A stretch of DNA of 64,000 bases from contig JAEXAX010000017.1 in NCBI GenBank assembly GCA_023458035.1, positions 1 through 64,000 of the forward strand, given 5' to 3'. The notes under the pieces were generated by a model. The model was not told where the DNA came from. It worked only from the letters and a program-made list of their open reading frames with translations, and made no database searches. Positions 1 to 7,683 of this stretch are shown piece after piece. How positions within the stretch are numbered: the first letter of the stretch is position 1; the number at the start of each line of letters is the position of its first letter. The DNA comes from Bacillota bacterium (lineage in GTDB: Bacteria; Bacillota; Clostridia; Lachnospirales; Lachnospiraceae). The translations under genes were made by a program, and so were the position numbers.

Positions 1-2
1 CA

Positions 3-80
3 GACGAAGCTGTACAGAAGTACATAAGAGAACAGTCAGAAGCGTCAAGAAAAGAAGATATAAAAAGTACCGCCTTATAA
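3..80 (+). CDS. IS200-like transposase TnpA, 3' end (partial)
   Basis: Only the last 25 codons lie in the window; the frame is open to the left edge and stops with TAA. The visible tail has the motif DEAVQKYIREQ, which resembles the C-terminus of IS200/IS605-type Y1 transposases (a TDEx2Vx2Y pattern followed by a short charged tail). The catalytic HUH motif and tyrosine would lie outside the window. The string of hairpins directly after the stop is typical of the 3' side of such elements. The identification rests on a short tail plus this context, so it is moderate. Confidence 0.6.
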   Translation, partial: DEAVQKYIREQSEASRKEDIKSTAL

Positions 81-213
81 GGCGGCCGAGTAACACGCTT
101 GTGACACCGCCCTTCGGGGCGAGGCAGAAATTGCCCCTTATGAGGGGCGGAGATAAACCACCAGCTGAGCTGGTGGATAGTGACTAGCCCGCTATCATTT
201 TGATAGAGGGCTA
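70..213 (+). repeat. Tandem hairpins at the right end of the IS200-like element
   Basis: Five inverted repeats follow one another. They are a 16-bp perfect palindrome at 70-85 overlapping the tnpA stop, CGCCC-TTCG-GGGCG at 108-121, GCCCCT-TATG-AGGGGC at 133-148, CCACCAGCT-g-AGCTGGTGG at 158-176, and TAGCCC-g-CTATCA / TGATAG-a-GGGCTA with a TTT loop at 185-213. IS200/IS605 ends are recognised as folded single strands, and the last imperfect hairpin, with one internal mismatch, is the best candidate for the transposase-bound right end. The following gene begins about 20 bases later. Confidence 0.5.
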
Positions 214-234
214 TTCGTGGAAAAGGAGAAGATG

Positions 235-1296
235 ATGAAAAAGACGAGAGTAGTGATTGCGGATACGGATGAACAATACATTTTACCGATTCAAATGAAG
301 TTTATAGAGGAGTTTTTTGAGAAGTTGGAATTGGAGATGATTACCAGCTCCGATTTTTTTGAAAAGCTGTTTTCAGAACCGCAGAGTATTGATATTTTGA
401 TTGTTTCGGAAGATTTATACCATCCTGATTTGCAAAAGCATATGATTAAAAAGATTTTTTTGCTGTCAGAACAACCTGATAATGGTGAAACGGGAGAATT
501 AAGGGTAGAGAAAATTTTTAAGTATACATCTCTAAAAGAAATCTTTAATGAGGTAGTGGGAAAGAGTGCTGCCTTACTACAGGTGGAACAAACAGTAAAA
601 CAGGAGCCGCAATTGATTATGGTCTACTCGGCCGGCGGCGGCAGCGGTAAGACGACGGTTGCACTGGGAGTGGCAGCCTGCCTTGCTCAAAGCTATAAAA
701 GAGTTTTGTATATTCAGGCTACCTGGCTACAGACATTTCAGCGAATGATGGAAAATCAGAGTCCGATATCGCAGATGCAGACATATTTGGAATTGGCCGA
801 ATATAAAGAACGGGATATCTATAATAGTGTTCGTCCTGTGCTGCGTAAGGAGATGTTTACCTATCTGCCGCCATTTAAGGCTTCGCTTCTGTCTTTGGGA
901 ATAGAAACGGGAGCCTACGAAAAGCTGGCAGTGGCTGCACTTCATTCTAATGAATACGATTTCGTGGTCATTGATACAGATTCTTGCTTTGATGAAACGA
1001 ATGCTTCTTTTTTACAGAGAGCAAATAAGGTGTTGATGTTGACTGAACCCAATGAAGCCTCGTTGGTTGCTACAAAACAGCTGTTTCAAAACCTAAACGG
1101 CTCAGGGAAAGAAAAGTTTATCACGATATGCAATGTGAAGGAGCCGGCAAAAAGTGAAATGATATTGCCGGAAAGTCGGCTTGCAGATTTTGTGATCAAT
1201 GAATATTTGCAATTTATACCGCAGTATGATTCACTGCACTTAAAACAGTTGGCGGGAAATGAAGACATTCGACGCATAGCCTATATGTTGTTGTAG
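235..1296 (+). CDS. MinD/CpaE-like P-loop ATPase of a type VII secretion locus
   Basis: A 353-residue protein. The first ~115 residues look like a degenerate receiver fold (VVIADTDEQ start, hydrophobic strands such as IDILIVSEDLY), followed by a ParA/MinD/CpaE-type ATPase with the deviant Walker A SAGGGSGKTT near residue 142 and a later FVVIDTDS switch/Walker B strand. Start: ATG at 235 has AAGGAG six bases upstream, which suits it better than GTG 217 or ATG 232. It lies 25 bp before the YukD gene and EssC. CpaE-like ATPases accompany several clostridial type VII loci; a role in localising or energising the secretion machine is inference. Confidence 0.8.
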   Translation: MKKTRVVIADTDEQYILPIQMKFIEEFFEKLELEMITSSDFFEKLFSEPQSIDILIVSEDLYHPDLQKHMIKKIFLLSEQPDNGETGELRVEKIFKYTSLKEIFNEVVGKSAALLQVEQTVKQEPQLIMVYSAGGGSGKTTVALGVAACLAQSYKRVLYIQATWLQTFQRMMENQSPISQMQTYLELAEYKERDIYNSVRPVLRKEMFTYLPPFKASLLSLGIETGAYEKLAVAALHSNEYDFVVIDTDSCFDETNASFLQRANKVLMLTEPNEASLVATKQLFQNLNGSGKEKFITICNVKEPAKSEMILPESRLADFVINEYLQFIPQYDSLHLKQLAGNEDIRRIAYMLL

Positions 1297-1321
1297 GAAA
1301 CGGTGTTTCAAGGAGAAGGAT

Positions 1322-1576
1322 ATGAGTGACAGGGCGATAGTAACATTTATAGATAAACAGCATGATTTAGATGAAACGATAGAGATTCCGTTACAAATTT
1401 CAGCCAATGAGTTGGTGTTAGCGTTAAATAAAACATTCTCGCTGGGAATGAATGAAGAGAAGATTTTGGAGTGCTATTTGGTTGCTGAAAATCCGATTGC
1501 TTTTCTCAGAGGCAGCAGGAGTCTGGCAGAATTTGGAGTACGAAATGGCAGTAGAATCATATTTGATAGGGGATAA
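1322..1576 (+). CDS. esaB: YukD/EsaB-like ubiquitin-fold protein of type VII secretion
   Basis: An 84-residue protein with the beta-grasp layout of the WXG100-associated ubiquitin-like family: a TFIDKQHDLDETIEIP beta hairpin at the start, a helix around residues 27-45 and a closing strand near GVRNGSRIIFDRG. The length matches YukD/EsaB (about 80 residues). AAGGAGAAGG precedes the ATG. It ends two bases before the EssC ATG, so the two are translationally coupled. In Bacillus and Staphylococcus it is an essential cytoplasmic part of the T7SSb apparatus. Confidence 0.8.
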   Translation: MSDRAIVTFIDKQHDLDETIEIPLQISANELVLALNKTFSLGMNEEKILECYLVAENPIAFLRGSRSLAEFGVRNGSRIIFDRG

Positions 1577-1578
1577 AA

Positions 1579-4500
1579 ATGGCATATCAATATAAAATTA
1601 TCATTAGTGGGCATACGCTGTATAAGGAATTTTCATTGATCCCGGATGCAGGTCAAGTGAGGATAGGCACGACATCGAAGTGTGAATTTCGCTTAAATAA
1701 AACAGTATTATTCGGTGATATTGAGCTTTACCTGGAACGAGGAGAAGGCTGGAGACTAACCTGTTCAGAGGGGCTGTATATCAAAAAGGATGATGTTAAG
1801 AAATTATTTTTTTCTAAGCTGTCACATGGAGATGAGTTAACATTATGTTATGCAGGGTCGGATGAGATCGCTTTTCAATTCAGATTTCTGATTGATTTCG
1901 AGGCGGAGATCCCACATTATGATTGGATAGTTGATCTTAGAGCTGGTGAGCAGCTTACGATTAGCCATAAAAGGGGAGCGGATATTGAGCTGACCGGTGA
2001 GTTTGGTCGGAATACGGAAGTGATCTTAGAACTTCAAAAACAGGGGCCGTGTCTGACCGAGAAATATTCACAGTATGGGACGTATGTGAATGGAGAAAAG
2101 ATCAATCATACTTGCGTTTTGCGTAATTATGATTTTATTTCGATCGCAGATTTTTCTGCCTACTATAGAGATGAGAAATTATATTTTAGCCATCAAAATG
2201 TTTCTACCAACCGAATACAAAAAAGATTTATTAAGGATTTTCACACGGAAACCTACCCGTGTTTTATCAGGAATACAAGGGTTAAGCGTCAGATTGAAAT
2301 GGAGCCGATCAAGATACTGGATCCACCGGCGGTACCGCAGAAGCCGGAAAGCAATTTGATCATCTCACTTTTACCGTTGCTGGCGATGATTGCACTCGTA
2401 TATGTATCCAGTACCATGATGAAGCAGTCCGGCAGTTCGTTCATGGTCTTTAGCGTAGCATCAATGGGAATCGGAGCGTTGACCACCATTTTCAGTATAT
2501 TTGACAGGAAGAAAAAATATCGAAGGGAATGTGCCAAACGTATTCAAAAATATCAAGAATACATCGAACAAAAAAGAAGAGATATTGAGCAGGCTCGTTT
2601 AGATGAACTGGAAAGATTAAGAGAACGGTACTACCATACTGCCCAGGATATGGAACATATAGAAGAATTTTCACCGGTTTTATTTGATCGGACACCGGAA
2701 GATGAAGATTTTTTGGAAATTTATCTGGGCCAGGGTTCGATCAACGCAAAGCGCAAGATAGATTATAAGCCTCAGGAAAAAATGGAATTGGGTGATGCTG
2801 TATGCCGGCTGCCGGAACAGCTTTCAGAAGAGTATAAACAGATTGCAAACGCACCGGTGGTGCTGCCGTTAAAGGAAGCCAATGCAGTCGGTATAGTCGG
2901 TCATGCTGAGGATCGTTATGAGATGATGAAGGTGATCCTTCTCGACTTGATTGCACGCCATTTTTATGGCGAGGTACAAGTCTATATTTTGGAAGACCGG
3001 TTACACAGGTTTGACTGGATGGAGCTATTACCGCACCTGAACACCACTGATCAATTTAGAAATCTGGTGGCGGATCAGGATAGCCGCAGTCTGATCTTTG
3101 AAAGCTTGTATAAGGAGTTTGCTAATTTCGAGGAGGAAGATAAGAGAGGAACGTATAGGGTTATTTTTGTAATGGATGATTATGGTATTCAAAGTCATCC
3201 GATCTCGCGTTATATCGAGCAGGCGGCAAAGAGAAATACGGTTTTTCTCTTCTTTAAAGAAGAGAAAGCTTTGTTACCGCTATACTGCCGCTATCTGATT
3301 GAGATCAGGGATCACGAAAATGCTGTTTTATATAAATCAGAAGATGGGGCCACACAGACGGCATTTCGGTTTCAGGGTGTGTCTGATACTGAGTTCGCTC
3401 GTTTGGTTCATGTATTGGCCCCGGTGTATTGTGAGGAAATTTCTTTGGCAGGTGCATTGCGCAAGCAGCTGTCTTTATTCGAGATGTTACATATTTACGG
3501 AGTAGATGATCTGGATTTGCAGCAACGTTGGGAACAGGCCAATATCTCGCAGACGATGTCAGCCCCGCTTGGGATCAATGCCAAAAATGAAATAGTAGAT
3601 CTCGATTTACATGAGAAATTTCACGGACCGCACGGCTTAGTAGCAGGAACGACCGGCTCCGGTAAGAGTGAGATCCTGCAAACCTATATGTTGAGTATGG
3701 CGACCTTGTATCATCCATACGAAGTAGGATTTGTTATTATCGACTTCAAAGGCGGCGGTATGGCCGGCCAGTTTAAGGATCTGCCGCATTTGATCGGAAC
3801 CATTACCAATATCGACGGAAAGGAAATTGACCGTTCTTTACAGTCTATCAAGGCTGAGCTGTTAAAACGGCAAAGTTTGTTCTCTGATGTACAGGTGAAT
3901 CATATCGATAAATATATCCAAGCCTATAAGGAAGGTAAGGCAGTGGTACCGCTGCCGCATCTGATCATTATCGTCGATGAGTTCGCAGAATTAAAGGCTG
4001 AGCAACCGGAGTTTATGAAGGAGCTGATCAGTGCGGCTCGCATCGGCCGCAGCCTTGGAGTACACCTGATCTTGGCCACACAGAAACCGGCAGGACAGGT
4101 AAATGAGCAGATTTGGAGTAATTCCAAATTCAAACTGTGTTTAAAGGTACAGACGAAAGAAGATAGTAATGAGGTATTAAAAAGCCCGCTGGCAGCTGAG
4201 ATTCGTGAACCGGGTAGAGCCTATTTGCAGGTCGGTAACAATGAGATCTTTGAGCTGTTCCAGTCGGGCTATTCCGGCTGCGCTCAAAATGAAGAGACCG
4301 GAAAGGAGAGAAGCTTTGATATCCACCGGGTAACGCATACGGGGCAAAGACAGGTCATTTACCGACAAACGCAGAAAAAGGAAACCGTATCAAAAACACA
4401 GCTGGAAGCAGTGGTGGAATATGTGGGAACGTATTGTAAGGATCATGGAATTCAGGTACTGCCACCGATTTGTTTGCCGCCATTAGAAACAGTTTTGCCA

Positions 4501-6063
4501 TATCCGTCGAATATCCGGGCCGGTGCCGAGAGTGATCTGTCATTGCCGATCGGTGTGTTTGATGATCCGGGACATCAAAGACAGGAGACGATCGAATTAC
4601 CGATCGGTAGTGAAAACACCTTATTGATCGGATCGGCACAGACAGGGAAAACGAATTTCCTGATGGTTTTGATTCGAGGATTGGCACAGATGTATAGCCC
4701 GAATGAAGTGAATATTTACATCATTGATTTTGCATCCATGATCTTAAAAAATTTTGAAGGTCTGGCGCATGTTGGCGGCGTAGTCTGCCCATCTGAGGAC
4801 GAGAAGTTAAAAAATCTCTTCAAATATCTGACGGATCAGATCATGGAACGAAGGGAAAAATTGCTGTCGATCGGGGTGAGCTCATTTAGTTCTTATCTGG
4901 AAGCCGGAAAGACGGATTTGCCGCGTATTATTCTTCTGATTGATAACTATACGGCCCTGCAGGAACTCTATTTACAGGACAATGATGTACTGCTGAATCT
5001 CTGCCGTGAGGGTCTGTCAGTAGGGATTAGTATCGTAGTGGCAAACAGTCAGACCTCGGGCTTGAGTTACAAGTATATGGCTAATTTTGCTTCAAAATTA
5101 TGCTTCTTCTGCAATGATACCAATGAATATCATAACCTATTTGCGTCTTGTCGGCTGCAGCCGGCAGAGGTGCCGGGCCGGTGCTTGCTGGAGATAGAGA
5201 GAGCGGTCTATGAGTGTCAGACCTATGTGGGCTTTGACGGTGAAAAGGAGATAGAGCGTGCCAAGCAGATGAGGACATGGATCGAGTCGTGTAATCAACA
5301 TTATCCAAACCGGCGGGCGAGACAGATACCGGAGATACCGCCTATTCTGACCGAAGTGCTGTTGGCTGAGGTCGCAAAACCGAAGGATTCTATGCTTCAT
5401 CCGATGGGCATCGGTTATGAAACGGTACTGCCGGAGTATCTGAATATGGCTCGCAATAATATTTTGTCGCTAATCGGTCCGGAGGGCAGCGGAAAAACAA
5501 ATTTTGTTCGATATTGGATCCGCAGTATGCAGGAAAAAGCAGACTGCCGTCTCTATGTGTTTGATAATTACAAGAAACGGTTACGGACTGTCGCAGACGA
5601 GAAAACGAATTATTATATCGGAGCTGAGCAGGCGATTCCGGTATTCCAAATGTTGAATCAATATTTAGAGGAACAATATAGTCTGTTGATTGAGGGAAAA
5701 GATACCTCGGAAGAATGGAGACTGATTGTCATTAACGATGAAGACACGATGATCGCACTTAGCGAGGATTATGAATCATTTGAGACCTTTAAAAAGATCG
5801 TCGGTAAATATAAGATGCTTCGTGTTTTTATACTGCTAAACGGTATACCGGATGCGCAGATCGTTTACGGAGCGCCGGAGATCTGGCGTTATGTAAAAGA
5901 ATACAGAAGCATCTTATACTTCGACAATCTGGACGAGCTCAAGGCGGTGGAAGTTCCCTACTCACTGGTGCGCACTTACAAGAAGCGGATTGAGCCGGGG
6001 GATGCCTATTACCTATTGGGCAATGATGCGATCAAGATTAAGACCCCATGCGTCAAAGCATAA
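1579..6063 (+). CDS. essC: EssC/YukBA-type FtsK-SpoIIIE secretion ATPase (T7SSb)
   Basis: A 1494-residue motor of the type VIIb secretion system. Two FHA-like domains occupy roughly residues 1-200 (YGTYVNGE motif in the second), and two close membrane helices lie near 255-305. Three FtsK/SpoIIIE ATPase domains follow, with Walker A motifs GTTGSGKS near 690, GSAQTGKT near 1018 and GPEGSGKT near 1300. The first domain has a full Walker B (HLIIIVDEFAEL near 795); the later ones look less canonical, as in known EssC. The size is normal for the family. No EssB, EssA, EsaA or WXG100 gene follows; any others must be left of the window or elsewhere. Confidence 0.93.
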   Translation: MAYQYKIIISGHTLYKEFSLIPDAGQVRIGTTSKCEFRLNKTVLFGDIELYLERGEGWRLTCSEGLYIKKDDVKKLFFSKLSHGDELTLCYAGSDEIAFQFRFLIDFEAEIPHYDWIVDLRAGEQLTISHKRGADIELTGEFGRNTEVILELQKQGPCLTEKYSQYGTYVNGEKINHTCVLRNYDFISIADFSAYYRDEKLYFSHQNVSTNRIQKRFIKDFHTETYPCFIRNTRVKRQIEMEPIKILDPPAVPQKPESNLIISLLPLLAMIALVYVSSTMMKQSGSSFMVFSVASMGIGALTTIFSIFDRKKKYRRECAKRIQKYQEYIEQKRRDIEQARLDELERLRERYYHTAQDMEHIEEFSPVLFDRTPEDEDFLEIYLGQGSINAKRKIDYKPQEKMELGDAVCRLPEQLSEEYKQIANAPVVLPLKEANAVGIVGHAEDRYEMMKVILLDLIARHFYGEVQVYILEDRLHRFDWMELLPHLNTTDQFRNLVADQDSRSLIFESLYKEFANFEEEDKRGTYRVIFVMDDYGIQSHPISRYIEQAAKRNTVFLFFKEEKALLPLYCRYLIEIRDHENAVLYKSEDGATQTAFRFQGVSDTEFARLVHVLAPVYCEEISLAGALRKQLSLFEMLHIYGVDDLDLQQRWEQANISQTMSAPLGINAKNEIVDLDLHEKFHGPHGLVAGTTGSGKSEILQTYMLSMATLYHPYEVGFVIIDFKGGGMAGQFKDLPHLIGTITNIDGKEIDRSLQSIKAELLKRQSLFSDVQVNHIDKYIQAYKEGKAVVPLPHLIIIVDEFAELKAEQPEFMKELISAARIGRSLGVHLILATQKPAGQVNEQIWSNSKFKLCLKVQTKEDSNEVLKSPLAAEIREPGRAYLQVGNNEIFELFQSGYSGCAQNEETGKERSFDIHRVTHTGQRQVIYRQTQKKETVSKTQLEAVVEYVGTYCKDHGIQVLPPICLPPLETVLPYPSNIRAGAESDLSLPIGVFDDPGHQRQETIELPIGSENTLLIGSAQTGKTNFLMVLIRGLAQMYSPNEVNIYIIDFASMILKNFEGLAHVGGVVCPSEDEKLKNLFKYLTDQIMERREKLLSIGVSSFSSYLEAGKTDLPRIILLIDNYTALQELYLQDNDVLLNLCREGLSVGISIVVANSQTSGLSYKYMANFASKLCFFCNDTNEYHNLFASCRLQPAEVPGRCLLEIERAVYECQTYVGFDGEKEIERAKQMRTWIESCNQHYPNRRARQIPEIPPILTEVLLAEVAKPKDSMLHPMGIGYETVLPEYLNMARNNILSLIGPEGSGKTNFVRYWIRSMQEKADCRLYVFDNYKKRLRTVADEKTNYYIGAEQAIPVFQMLNQYLEEQYSLLIEGKDTSEEWRLIVINDEDTMIALSEDYESFETFKKIVGKYKMLRVFILLNGIPDAQIVYGAPEIWRYVKEYRSILYFDNLDELKAVEVPYSLVRTYKKRIEPGDAYYLLGNDAIKIKTPCVKA

Positions 6064-6083
6064 TCAGAAGGGAATGGTGAAAT

Positions 6084-6140
6084 ATGAATGACAAACAATT
6101 ACAATCACAGTACTATTTGTATCGAGACTTGGAAGCATAA
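6084..6140 (+). pseudogene. 18-codon mini-ORF, probable remnant downstream of essC
   Basis: An ATG with a weak GAAGGGA site opens a frame of only 18 codons (MNDKQLQSQYYLYRDLEA) 20 bp after essC. No known small secreted protein is recognisable. With the frameshifted gene that follows, it suggests debris from deleted type VII substrate or accessory genes. It could also be a chance ORF. Confidence 0.25.
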
Positions 6141-6189
6141 GATGAAAGCAGGATTTAAACTGCATACGATAAATAGTAGGAGGGTTAAG

Positions 6190-6611
6190 ATGGCAGAGAG
6201 GACTTAAGACAAACAGAAACTTTGAAAAGCAAAAAAGTGGAGGCAGTATTAGGCTATATGATACCTAATAGTGTATATTCATATGAGCAAATCGCTCATG
6301 CGAATGGCTTGACGTACTTTGATACGGGAGACCAGGTCTGGCAGTCATTGCTTGACAGGGCCCCGGAGCTGGCCAGAGATGTTAATGAAGAATTTTTAAG
6401 ACGCCAAATCACGGAAGGCAAAACGTTTTTGTTGACTGCTGATCCATATAAGGCGCAGCAGGTATTTAAGCAGACTAAAAGAGGAGAAAATTTTCATTAC
6501 GAGATGATTCTCTTGCAAAGTAATGGCTATCAATTTGAAAATATGGAGAGTTTTGGAGGGCATACAAATGAAGGAACAGTATTTGCCGGTAAGGGAAAGC
6601 TAAGGTTATAA
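6190..6611 (+). pseudogene. Frameshifted orphan protein, possible type VII toxin C-terminus
   Basis: A good AGGAGGG site precedes ATG 6190, but that frame stops after MAERT. A single-base shift joins it to an open frame that runs on as DLRQTETLKSKKVEAVLGYMIPN and ends at 6611. The 129 residues readable from TTG 6222 have no Shine-Dalgarno of their own. The later part (NEEFLRRQITEGKTFLLT, then a Tyr/Gly-rich end) recalls toxin C-terminal domains of polymorphic secreted toxins, but I do not recognise a named family. Position directly after essC fits a substrate remnant. The frameshift is seen in the sequence; the toxin idea is inference. Confidence 0.45.
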
Positions 6612-6981
6612 AAATGTTAAAGCAGCTTTGCAGAAGATTTTTGAGGTCAATTTAGATGATATAGAAATTGATGCAGGAGAATATGAGGATTTTAGTTTTT
6701 CGTTTCACTATCGGCGGTATGAAATGGATATCATTATTTCTTCTACTGCAAAGCATAAGCAATTTGAATATGGAGAAGGGGGACTGCTCACTGTATTACT
6801 TCCAAACCCTGGCTATCCCCGATATTCCATATATGAACAAACCATTTTTTCAGCATTAATTAAGGATCAGAAGCTGCGCCAGAGTATTCATCGGGTATTA
6901 GGTAGGGATGAAAGTAAGGTAGAGTGGGTATTGGTTGTGTTAAAATGGTTTCTTGATTCACCGGAGGCCGAGGTTTTATAA
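6604..6981 (+). CDS. Hypothetical acidic protein, possible immunity partner, unclear start
   Basis: The frame is open from 6604 and ends at 6981, but it has no in-frame ATG near its start. The first usable codon is TTG 6628, giving 117 residues (QKIFEVNLDDIEID start) with no clear ribosome site. An ATG at 6614 lies in another frame and reaches a stop after 13 codons. The protein is acidic, soluble and without signal or membrane segments. Lying just after the orphan toxin-like fragment it could be its cognate immunity protein, or part of the same decay. No family recognised. Confidence 0.5.
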   Translation, partial: GYKNVKAALQKIFEVNLDDIEIDAGEYEDFSFSFHYRRYEMDIIISSTAKHKQFEYGEGGLLTVLLPNPGYPRYSIYEQTIFSALIKDQKLRQSIHRVLGRDESKVEWVLVVLKWFLDSPEAEVL

Positions 6982-7042
6982 AAGATCCGGATACCATGGG
7001 AGGAGAATAATCTGGGGAGATTGGATCGATAGGAGAGAAAAT

Positions 7043-7552
7043 ATGAAACATTTCAAAAAGTATATTAGTTTGTTATTGATTTGTCTGGTAAGCTTGACAG
7101 GTTGCGGTAAGGTACCGCAGGTGGAAGTAAGGCATTTTGATCAGGCGATGGAGGGTTATTTTGAGGGAGATGTTGAAAGATGGGGACATATTCAGCTCTT
7201 GCGGGAAAAAGATCATGTTACCGACAGCAGATTGGTAATGGGGGAAGGTTTGGAGATTCTTTTCCTGCAATATGATAGTGAAACCTATGCAGACAGGATC
7301 GCGGATATTCAGGTGACAGCTGAAAAAAATTCATCGGACTATAAGGAGTATCATTCACAGAGTCGAGTAGAGAAAACACATTTTGAGCGTTTTTCGATGC
7401 ATGTAACGACAACGAACAGTGAAGAAACTCAACTATATGTACAGCTTGTGCGTTATTATGATGCAGTGGTGTTGGTTATGGCAAATGAAAAGGCAGCCTT
7501 TGAAAAGGGCAAAGATGCCGTGTCTGAAATGGAGAAGCTGGCCGACATGTGA
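7043..7552 (+). CDS. Hypothetical lipoprotein
   Basis: A 169-residue protein with a lipoprotein signal: MKHFKKY, a hydrophobic stretch LLLICLVS, then lipobox LTGC with Cys at residue 21. ATG 7043 has AGGAGA seven bases upstream, so the longer upstream frame is rejected. The mature part is mixed alpha/beta without recognisable motifs; a helix near the C-terminus (NEKAAFEKGKDAVSEMEKLAD) is plain. It may belong to the type VII accessory region because base composition matches that region. Its stop overlaps an operator of the next module. Confidence 0.75.
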   Translation: MKHFKKYISLLLICLVSLTGCGKVPQVEVRHFDQAMEGYFEGDVERWGHIQLLREKDHVTDSRLVMGEGLEILFLQYDSETYADRIADIQVTAEKNSSDYKEYHSQSRVEKTHFERFSMHVTTTNSEETQLYVQLVRYYDAVVLVMANEKAAFEKGKDAVSEMEKLADM

Positions 7553-7564
7553 AATTGTTTACAC
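7549..7564. promoter_or_regulatory. Upstream LacI-type operator O2 of scrA
   Basis: Read on the minus strand this 16-mer is GTGTAAACAATTTCAC, matching the main operator at 7647-7662 in 14 of 16 positions. It overlaps the stop codon of the lipoprotein gene. The centre-to-centre spacing is 98 bp, suited to looping by a tetrameric LacI-family repressor. It was found by sequence comparison only. Confidence 0.5.
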
Positions 7565-7608
7565 ATTTTGCATAAAAAAATATGACCATTATTGGTGGCT
7601 TTGCCATA

Positions 7609-7637
7609 TTTACTTTTGCGTAAAGCCACTATATAAT
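7609..7637 (+). promoter_or_regulatory. Promoter of scrA
   Basis: The -35 element is TTTACT (7609-7614), with a 17-bp spacer and a perfect -10 TATAAT (7632-7637). The expected start lies just upstream of the operator at 7647, so repressor binding there would block transcription. An inverted repeat GTGGCTTT / AAAGCCAC (7595-7602, 7622-7629) flanks the -35. Confidence 0.65.
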
Positions 7638-7646
7638 TACCTTAAC

Positions 7647-7662
7647 GTGTAAACGATTACAC
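7647..7662. promoter_or_regulatory. LacI-family operator O1 (also fits a cre box) of scrA
   Basis: GTGTAAACGATTACAC: perfect 6-bp arms (GTGTAA/TTACAC) around a central CG, the usual layout for LacI-family operators. It lies at the predicted transcription start of scrA, whose neighbour scrR encodes a LacI-family repressor. The core also satisfies the CcpA cre consensus TGNAANCGNWNNCA, so catabolite control could act at the same site. Confidence 0.65.
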
Positions 7663-7683
7663 AACAAAGAAGGAGGATAAACG

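Noticed and set aside
217..234. GTG start for the CpaE-like ATPase
   Set aside because: The ribosome site AAGGAG lies between GTG 217 and ATG 235, so only the later ATG is correctly spaced.
6953..7042. N-terminal extension of the lipoprotein at 7043
   Set aside because: It would bury the signal peptide; ATG 7043 has a good ribosome site and starts the lipoprotein signal.
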